Assembly (NCBI RefSeq): GCF_032854445.1
Contig: NC_088300.1
Coordinates: 37,786,458-37,850,457 of the forward strand
Direction of reading: 5' to 3'
Source of the DNA: Liolophura sinensis
Lineage: Eukaryota > Mollusca > Polyplacophora > Chitonida > Chitonidae
Length of the DNA: 64,000 bases
In this document: positions 56,259-64,000 of the stretch, piece by piece
How positions within the stretch are numbered: the stretch's first letter is position 1
Layout of the letters: each line of letters begins with the position of its first letter
Made by a program: the position numbers and the translations under genes
Notes under the pieces: model-generated
What the model was told of the DNA's origin: nothing
Database searches by the model: none
The model's input: only the letters and a program-made list of their open reading frames with translations

Positions 56259-56524
56259 TTTATTTATTTATTTATTTGATTGGTGTTTTACGCCGTACTC
56301 AAGAATATTTCACTTATACGACGGCGGTCAGCATTATGGTGGGAGGAAACCGGGCAGAGCCCGGGGGAAACCCACGACCATCCGCAGGTTGCTGCAGACC
56401 TTCCCACATACGGCCGGAGGGGAAGACAGCATGAGCTGGACTTGAACTCACTGCGACCGAATTGGTGATAGACTCCTGGGACATTACGCTGCGCTAGCGT
56501 GCTAACCAAATGAGCCACAACTGA
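56259..56524 (-). mobile_element. SINE family A, full length (antisense), with target-site duplication
   Basis: ATCTTTGA flanks it at 56251-56258 and 56525-56532. From tail (TTTATTTATTTATTTGATTG) to tRNA head (CTAACCAAATGAGCCACAAC) it is complete except for the outermost head bases. Confidence 0.9.
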
Positions 56525-56532
56525 ATCTTTGA

Positions 56533-58383
56533 AGCGTGGAATACAGCAATATATGTGTACACTTAGCCCATGCGCATGAGATCATTCTCTTTATTGTTGT
56601 TTGAAAAATTACTGGTGAAAGTTTTTCCTGGTTCAAACTTTACAAAGAAACACCGTGGAAGGTTTATTGTTACCATGGTTCGGAGAACAGTGGAATCAGG
56701 TTACTATTGTAAATTCCCTGTCCGATAATGGTACTGAACCAACGAACGTCTCATGCTACCAACGTCACTGAAAAGCAAGCCCCATTATATGGTGTCTTGA
56801 TGACAGACATCTGATCGATTATTTGTATTCGAGTATATCTTGATTTACATACTGGCGCTGTTGTTGCCCGCGAGTGTTTATTTTGCGTACTGCCCAGTTT
56901 CTCTGAAAGAAGGCGTGATAAGTGGTATAAAACGGGGTATACATGAGTACATAAATCAGTTATACACCTCTTATCACTCCTGGTTTTAAGTAACTTCACA
57001 TCATACCTTTGAGACTGAATTTCATGTTTTCTGATAGGCACTGCCAGAGGAAATAGTAACAGAGAGAGAGATTAAATTAATGACGTCTACAGGATATAGT
57101 ATCAACGTATTTAAGCGTTTCTTAAATGTGATATATCTAAAAAATGGTATCCTACCATATCTCTGTGAAACGTTCACAATAATCCTTGTAAAAAGCAAAT
57201 ATACACAATATACATGACCTAATTATGTGCTAAGAATGAATGAATGAATGATTATGGCTTACGGCCACATCGGCAATATTTCAGCCATATTGTGGCGATA
57301 TATATGCGCTCAGAATTCGAAGTCGAGCGTGTAAATTTCTTTCTATTTCTGACATGTATGAATTATCACGTAGAACAGTCTCGTGGGCATCCACGGCACT
57401 ACATTTGACGTTTCTGGAAAATATCACTGAGCTTGGAACATTTTATTGACATCAAAAGTAATAAATTGGACACTAATTTTTCCAGAAAAGTCCACTAGGG
57501 ATACAAAAAAGCTTGTATTCCGTCTTAATCTGTGTCGATAGGCGGACAATGTTTAAAAAGTTCTGTATTTTTCTACCCAATGGCTTTGTTTTACAAGAAA
57601 ATAGGATGGAGATTTGATAATCTTGTAGTCTTGATTCTGTATGCTGTTGATATCACATGTGCTTTTAGGGTCAGTCTAATGAGTTGCTTGTTGTCCTGTG
57701 TAAAATAGGCTCAAAGACAAAGTGAAATCCTAATATCTTAATCTTAATTTCACTTGTCATCGGGTCCGATCTAAATTGATAGCTTCGAAGACCGTGTTTT
57801 TCTCGTAGACTTCTAGTCGACATGAACAATGTCAATTTATTTATATTGCATACAGGTTTGAAATTTGGTCTTGCCTTACATGCATCAATATTATACATAT
57901 CGGACGAAAACAAACTACCCAGAAATCGAGATTATTTCTGATGCCAATGCATGTCTTAATAATCGTCCTTCGAAAGTAGACAGTACGCAAAATAAAGCAC
58001 TCGCGGTCAAACAATAGCGTCATTATGTAAGTAGGTTATCGCATTCGCTTGAGGTGTTTGATCTAGGTTTATACGTCTGGTAAGCAGTAACAAAATAGAC
58101 CTCGGGCTAACACACCTCAAGGTTAGGTGATAACCCTTACTTATAAGCTTACTAATCATACGACAACAATGATAGAGATTGACTTAATAATTTGCCAAGA
58201 CAAGACACAGACTAGTAGTGTTCGGATCTCTGTGTATTTCTCACATATACATATATACGTTATGAAGCCATGTACAATTTACAGTCCTCATGCATCCCTC
58301 TAGGGTTATCTTTGTCTTTATTTAAATATTCCGTATAGTTTACACTATTGAGTACGAAAAAAATATTCTGGGCAAGTAAGGGA
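56533..58383. other. Intergenic, no gene recognised
   Basis: Mostly unique AT-rich DNA. A GAATGAATGAATG stretch at about 57237, followed by GGCTTACGGCCACATCGGCA, looks like the tail of another short interspersed repeat. No open frame has coding character or credible splice sites. Confidence 0.5.
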
Positions 58384-58905
58384 GAAAAATGTTTATGCAT
58401 TGTTGCAGTAAAGGTGTCAAATGAAGTGGTTGTAGAAGTCTTGCACTACACTTGGACTCGGACACACATGAGCATGGGAGCGGGCTCTCACGCAATGCCC
58501 ATAGATCTCGACAGAACACCACGATGCGCGTCTGTGAATAGCAGTCTGAATAGCTGTCTGGTCCATATTCTCATTAATACTGCACCTAGAGACATCACGC
58601 TTTGTATGATAATGCGCGCTATCAAGTCATGAACCTACTACTTGATTCCAACACCAGGGGGCACTGCTGTACATAGCAGTCTGCATTGCTGTCTAGCCCA
58701 CATTTCCATTAATACTTCACCTATTTACATCATATTTGGTAGTGTTAACGGAGTTGTAGGCCAGACGGCTGTTCAGACTAGTATTCACAGAAGTGCCCCC
58801 TTGTGTTGGAATCAAGAAGTATGGGTATCACATGATAGCCGGCGTCAATTATCATTAATATATCAAGGATGATGTCTGTAGGTGGAATATTAATGGATAT
58901 GTGGG

Positions 58906-59131
58906 AGGACCTCCGTGGCTCAGTTGGTTAGGGCGCTAGCGCAGCGTAATGACCCAGGAGACTTTCATCAATGTGGTCGCTGTGATTTCAAGTCCGGCCG
59001 TACTTGCGAAGGTCTGTCAACAACTTGCGGATGGTTGTGGGTTTCCTCCCACCATAATGCTGGCCACCGTCGTATAAGTGAAATATTTTTGAGTACGGTG
59101 TAAAACACCAATCAAATAAATCAGTCAAATA
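58906..59131 (+). mobile_element. SINE family A with internal deletion, inserted in the 1.6-kb element
   Basis: The head GACCTCCGTGGCTCAGTTGG is intact. Part of the body after TTTCAAGTCCGGCCG and the CCGGGCTCTGCCC stretch are missing. Near-identical 15-bp flanks (TAATGGATATGTGGG, TAATGGATATATGGG) are the target duplication. Confidence 0.9.
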
Positions 59132-59275
59132 TAATGGATATATGGGCCAGGCAGCAAATATTAAGATTGCTATTGACAGAAGCAACCTCTTGTGTTGGTG
59201 CCATTAATATACCAAGTATGATGTCTGTAGGTGCAGTATTAATGGAGATGTAGGTCAGGCAGAAAATATCATTTA

Positions 59276-59374
59276 TCTATTTATTTATTTATTTTTTCCC
59301 GAAGAGGAAGCCAGCATAGTCTGGAATTGAGCTCACAACGACCGCATTGGTGAGAGGCTCCTGCGTCAGTAAAT
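59276..59374 (-). mobile_element. SINE family A, internally deleted fragment (antisense)
   Basis: The poly(TTTA) tail joins directly to CCGAAGAGGAAGCCAGCATA and the head remnant GAGAGGCTCCTGCGTCA. The central body is deleted. It is nested in the 1.6-kb element. Confidence 0.8.
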
Positions 59375-60282
59375 ATTAAGACTACTATTGACAGAAGCGG
59401 CCTCTTGAGCTGGTGCCATTAATATACCAAGTATGATGTCTGTAGGTGCAGTATTAATGGAACTGTAGGGTAGACAGCTGTGCTGACTGCTATTCACCTA
59501 ATTGCCCATTGATGTCAGAATCAAGAAGTATGGGTATGACTCGCATTAAGTGCCATTAATGTACCAAAAATTATGTCTGCAGGTGCAGTATTAATGGAGA
59601 TATAGGCCAGATAGCTATTCTGACTGCTATTCACAGGAGCACCCGCTGGTGTTATAATCGAGATGTATGGGTACCACCTGATAGCCCGCATAAACTGCCA
59701 TTATTGTACCAAATAATGGGTCAATATGTGCATTATTAATGGAGTAGTGCGCTTGACAGCTATTCACAGGAGCGCCCCCTGCTGTTGGTCATTAATATTC
59801 CAAGTCTAAAGGCTGTTGGTGCAGTATTAATGGAGATGGGCTATTTTATTACAAGAAATGGTTCCTTTTTGAATAGCCAGCCGATAACTGCCAAAGGTCG
59901 AAAATGTTCTTTGACGTCATATACTTCTTGAGGCCATGTCCAAGTGTAGCGCAAGACTGCCTGTAACTTCTACAACCGTTCCACTTGACACCTGTATTAC
60001 AACAATGAACAAGCACTTTTCTCGTAATTATGAACTACGAGAAATTATCCTCGTACATGCGAGAATACTTTCGTAAATTTCCGTGACACTAATGGGCCTC
60101 CGTCACAGAGTACCTGACTCGTGTGGTGGAAATAAATAATCAGTTTTGAATAACTGATTTGACACTGCTGTTGTCAGAAATTCTCAAAACTGTGGGTAGG
60201 GTGACCTATCTTGTGAGTATGGGTGAAATTATGTGAAATTTGCATGATTTGTCTAAATCACTATCTTACTGTGGTTGTGTCT

Positions 60283-63130
60283 GTATGTCTGTGGTTTCCC
60301 TGTCTGTGTGTTTGTGGTTCTCTGTTTGTATGTCTGTAGTGCCCCTATGTGTATGCCTGTGGTTTCCCTGCCTGTATATCTCTGGTTTCTCTCTCTGTAT
60401 GTCTATGGTTTCCCTGTCTGTATGTCTGTGGATCTCTGTCTGTATGTCTATGGATTCCATGTTTGTGCTTCTAAATGTGTATATCTGTGGTTTGCCTGCC
60501 TGTATGTCTGTGGTTATCTGTCTGTATGTCTGTGGTTTTCGTGTCTCTATATTTGGGGTCCTTTGTCTCTATTTCTGTGGTTTCCCTGACTGAATGTCTA
60601 TGGTTTCCCTGTCTGTATGTTTGTGGTTCTCTGTCTGTATTTCTAGGGTTTCTCTGTTTGTCTGTTGTTTCTCTGTCTGTATGTCTGTGATTTCCCTGTC
60701 TGTACGGCGGTGGTTATCTGTTTACATGTCTGCGTTTCTCTGTCTCTATATCAGCCCTCCACTGTCTGTATGTTTGTGGTTACCTGCCTGTATGCCTATC
60801 CTCTACTATCTGTATACCTATCCTCCACTGTCTCTATATCAGCCCTCCACTGTCTATATGTCTATCCTTCTCTGTCCTTTACTGTCTGTATTTATGTCCT
60901 TCTCTGTCTGTCTTTTAATGTTTGTATTTCTGTCCTTCTCTGTCTGTGTTTCACTGTCTGTATGTCTGCCCTTCTCTGTCCGTCCTTCACCGTCTATATG
61001 TCTGTCCTTCTGTGTCTGTCCTTCACTGTCTGTATGTCTGTCCTTCAATGTCTGTCCTTCTCTGTCTGTGTTTCACTGTCTGTATGTCTGTCCTTCTCTG
61101 CCTGTCATTCACTGTTTGTATGTCTGTCCTTCTTTGTCTGTCCTTCACTGTCTGTATGTCTATCCGTCTCCGTCTGTCCTTCACTGTCTGTATGTCTGTC
61201 CTTCTCTGTCTGTCTTTCACTGTCTGTATGTCTGTACTTCTCTGTCTGTTCTTCACTGTCTGTATGTCTGTCCATCTTTGTCTGTCATTCACTGTCTGTA
61301 TGTCTGTCCATCTTTGTCTGTCATTCACTGTCTGTATGTCTGTCATTCTTTGTCTGTGCTTCAGGGTCTGCATATCTGTCCTTCTCTGTCTGTTCTTCAC
61401 TGTCTGTATGTTTGTCATTCTCTGTCTGTCCTTCACTGTCTGTATGTCTGTCCATCTCTGTCTGTCATTCACTGTCTGTATGTCTGTCCTTCTCTGTCTG
61501 TCTTTCACTGTTTGTATGTTTGTCATTCTCTGACTCTCCTTCACTGCCTATATGTCTGTCCTTCACTGTATGTCCTTCACTGTCTGTATGTTTTGTCCTT
61601 CACAGAATGTCCTTCTCTGTATGTCCTTCACTGTGTGTATGTCTGTCCTTCTCCGTCTATCCTTCACTGCCTGTCCTTCATTGTCTGTATGCCTGTCCTT
61701 CTCTGTCTGTATTTTACTGCCTGTCCTTCATTGTCTGTATGCCTGTCCTTCTCTGTCTGTGTTTCACTGTCTGTATGTCTGTCCTTCTCTGCCTGTCATT
61801 CACTGTTTGTATGTCTGTCCTTCTTTGTCTGTCCTTCACTGTCTGTATGTCTATCCGTCTCCGTCTGTCCTTCACTGTCTGTATGTCTGTCCTTCTCTGT
61901 CTGTCTTTCACTGTCTGTATGTCTGTACTTCTCTGTCTGTTCTTCACTGTCTGTATGTCTGTCCATCTTTGTCTGTCATTCACTGTCTGTATGTCTGTCC
62001 ATCTTTGTCTGTCATTCACTGTCTGTATGTCTGTCATTCTTTGTCTGTGCTTCAGGGTCTGCATATCTGTCCTTCTCTGTCTGTTCTTCACTGTATGTAT
62101 GTTTGTCATTCTCTGTCTGTCCTTTACTGTCTGTATGTCTGTCCATCTCTGTCTGTCATTCACTGTCTGTATGTCTGTCCTTCTCTGTCTGTCTTTCACT
62201 GTTTGTATGTTTGTCATTCTCTGACTCTCCTTCACTGCCTATATGTCTGTCCTTCACTGTATGTCCTTCACTGTCTGTATGTTTTGTCCTTCACAGAATG
62301 TCCTTCTCTGTATGTCCTTCACTGTGTGTATGTCTGTCCTTCTCCGTCTATCCTTCACTGCCTGTCCTTCATTGTCTGTATGCCTGTCCTTCTCTGTCTG
62401 TATTTTACTGCCTGTCCTTCATTGTCTGTATGCCTGTCCTTCTCTGTCTGTATTTCACTGTCTGTATATCTGTCCTTCTCTGCATGTCATTCACTGTATG
62501 TATGTCTGTCCTTCTCTGTATGTCCTTCACTGTTTGTGTGCCTGTCCCTCCCTGTACGTCCTTCACTTTTTGTATGTCTGTTCTTCTCTATCTCTCCTTC
62601 TCCATCTCTCCTTCTCTTTCTGTCCTTCTCTGTTTGTCATTCTCTATCTGTTCTTTTCTATCTGTTCTTCTCTATTTGTCCTTCTCTGTCTGTCCTTTTC
62701 TTTCTGTCCTTCTCTGTCTGTCCTTCTCTATCTGCCCTTCTCTTTTTGTCCTTCTTTGTCTGTCCTTCACTGTGTGTATGTCTGTCCCTCTCTGTCTGTC
62801 CTACACTGCCTGTCCTTCATTGTCTGTATGTCTGTCCTTCTCTGTCTGTGTTTCACTGTCTGTATGTCTGTCCTTCTCTGTATGTCCTTCACTGTTTGTA
62901 TGTCTGTCCTTCCCTGTGCGTCCTTCACTGTTTGTATGTCTGTCCTTCTCTATCTGTTCTTCTTTTTCTGTCTTTCTCTGTTTGTCCTTCTCTATCTGTT
63001 CTTCTCTATCTTTTCTTCTCTTTCTGTCCTTCTCTGTCTGCCCTTCTGTGTCTGTCCTTCTCTATTTGTCTTTCTCTATCTGTCCTTCTCTGTCTGTACA
63101 TATGCCGATCCTCTGTATGTCTGTCTTTGT
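60283..63130. repeat. 2.8-kb CTGTCTGTATGTCTGT-type satellite with 691-bp higher-order duplication
   Basis: Subunits of about 36 bp are variants of CTTCTCTGTCTGTCCTTCAC then TGTCTGTATGTCTGTC. The block from about 61050 to 61740 is repeated almost identically at 61741-62431 (for example GTGTTTCACTGTCTGTATGT recurs at an exact 691-bp offset). The left flank is TGTGGTTTCCCTGTCTG-like and the right flank is TCTATCTGTTCTTCTC-like. Long open frames across it are a by-product of stop-free composition. Confidence 0.93.
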
Positions 63131-64000
63131 CAATAATCTCATTTCAACTTTTATCGACTTAAACAGGTTTCTGGGGTATGTACACAAACCCTATATCTAT
63201 CAGATATGTAAATGAGCTTAATGACAGCAAAGCAGTTTCTGACATATTCCATAATTAACGAATCTGTTAACGGGCACTACTTTTTTCGTTAAGTGACAGA
63301 ACAGAAACCCACTACAATCATATCTCTAAAAGGGCTTAGTTGGGTTAAAACAGTTTCTGACATATAGTTTATAAGGAAGCAATTTTTTCAATGGTCACTA
63401 CAATAATATATCAAATGCATGAACAAAACAATGTAAAGATTTCAGTCTGAAACCATAATTAGCTCTCCAAGAGACACTTTTCAGTTGTGCACAATCTCGA
63501 ATATGCACGGTCTCCTTCAGATTTGAAGAATTCAAAGTTTAAATGATCATAAGAAAGACCAGTGTCTATTGTAAACTATTTTCTAGAAATGCCTTTACTT
63601 GTATAAATTTTTATTTTCACCTCAATAAATTTGCTCTGACATATGACCCCAGGTGTTACTGCTGCAATAAGCCTGTATAGCTGTATCAGCCATTGCTCAT
63701 CTCCCGGTCTCCACTGTTGGTAATTAGTATACATTAGGCTGTACATCATGTCTAACCCATCCTTTCATGTCTCTGGCTGAGGATTCTTGGTTTGATAGTG
63801 TTATTATGTGTATAGTGTGAAGCTATATGATAGCCCTGTTGTGTTTTTATCTTTAACTTTAATGTTTTCGCCAGCATATTCTTTCCTCACCGAATGACAG
63901 TACTAGTCCCGTTGACAAATGCAAGCGTCTATCTACATAACCGTTGATTGGTTAAGTTAGCGATCAAGTTGACAGAGAATCAGTAAATGGCTTTTGTTGT
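63131..64000. other. Right-hand flank, nothing recognised
   Basis: AT-rich unique sequence. The phrase CAGTTTCTGACATAT occurs twice (about 63232 and 63350) as a weak local duplication. No gene, RNA or clear mobile element was seen. Confidence 0.5.

Larger units (their letters stand above)
58384..60023. mobile_element. 1.6-kb element with about 80-bp terminal inverted repeats and internal satellite units
   Basis: The left end (58384-58464, with GGTGTCAAATGAAGTGGTTG and CACTACACTTGGAC) is matched by the reverse complement of 59933-60023 (GGTGTCAAGTGGAACGGTTG and CGCTACACTTGGAC). Inside are several diverged units sharing GGTGCAGTATTAATGGAGAT. Units left of about 58745 face opposite to those on the right. 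Two SINE pieces have inserted. No transposase frame was seen, so it would be non-autonomous. Confidence 0.72.

Noticed and set aside
60594-63215. 873-codon open frame, and several other long frames, Cys/Leu/Ser-rich
   Set aside because: Produced by the stop-free CTGTCTGTATGTCTGT satellite; similar frames are open in other phases and on the other strand, and the peptide merely mirrors the repeat.

Overview
The window is eukaryotic nuclear DNA: genes broken into small exons by GT-AG introns, abundant tRNA-derived SINEs ending in AATAAATAAAT tails, minisatellites and degraded transposons. The SINE families and repeat style are those I associate with marine lophotrochozoans, most likely a mollusc (a brachiopod is possible). 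I cannot name the species. Four protein-coding genes could be assembled exon by exon with consistent splice phases. | Layout: (1) 1-7234, minus strand: the 5' five coding exons of TBCE (tubulin-folding cofactor E; CAP-Gly domain and first leucine-rich repeats). The rest of the gene lies beyond the left edge. (2) 7235-7365: a compact divergent promoter with a perfect CRE palindrome. (3) 7366-25036, plus strand: complete 13-exon ZFYVE27 (protrudin), 411 aa, with three hydrophobic segments and a C-terminal FYVE-type zinc finger. (4) 25037-29548: intergenic with SINE copies. (5) 29549-43095, plus strand: complete 7-exon mARC (mitochondrial amidoxime-reducing component), 325 aa. Its introns hold four large minisatellite arrays, a MITE candidate, SINEs, a LINE remnant and a stray antisense exon. 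(6) 46163-55057, minus strand: a gene I do not recognise, predicted as a type II single-pass membrane protein with a Thr/Ser-rich stalk and a cysteine-rich C-terminus. It is tail-to-tail with mARC. (7) 55058-64000: no convincing gene; SINEs, a 1.6-kb inverted element carrying internal satellite units, and a 2.8-kb CTGTCTGTATGT-type array with a 691-bp higher-order duplication. | How the genes relate: TBCE and ZFYVE27 are divergently arranged, with start codons 131 bp apart, and probably share a promoter. One acts in tubulin heterodimer assembly, the other in ER shaping and Rab11/kinesin-linked membrane traffic in neurites, so co-expression is plausible but unproven. mARC is an outer mitochondrial membrane molybdenum enzyme with no evident tie to its neighbours. 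| The most unusual observation is in the last 850 bp of mARC intron 5: a 33-bp minisatellite whose unit is a copy of the 3' splice site plus first codons of the adjacent exon 6, giving roughly two dozen decoy acceptors in front of the exon that carries the molybdenum-binding cysteine.
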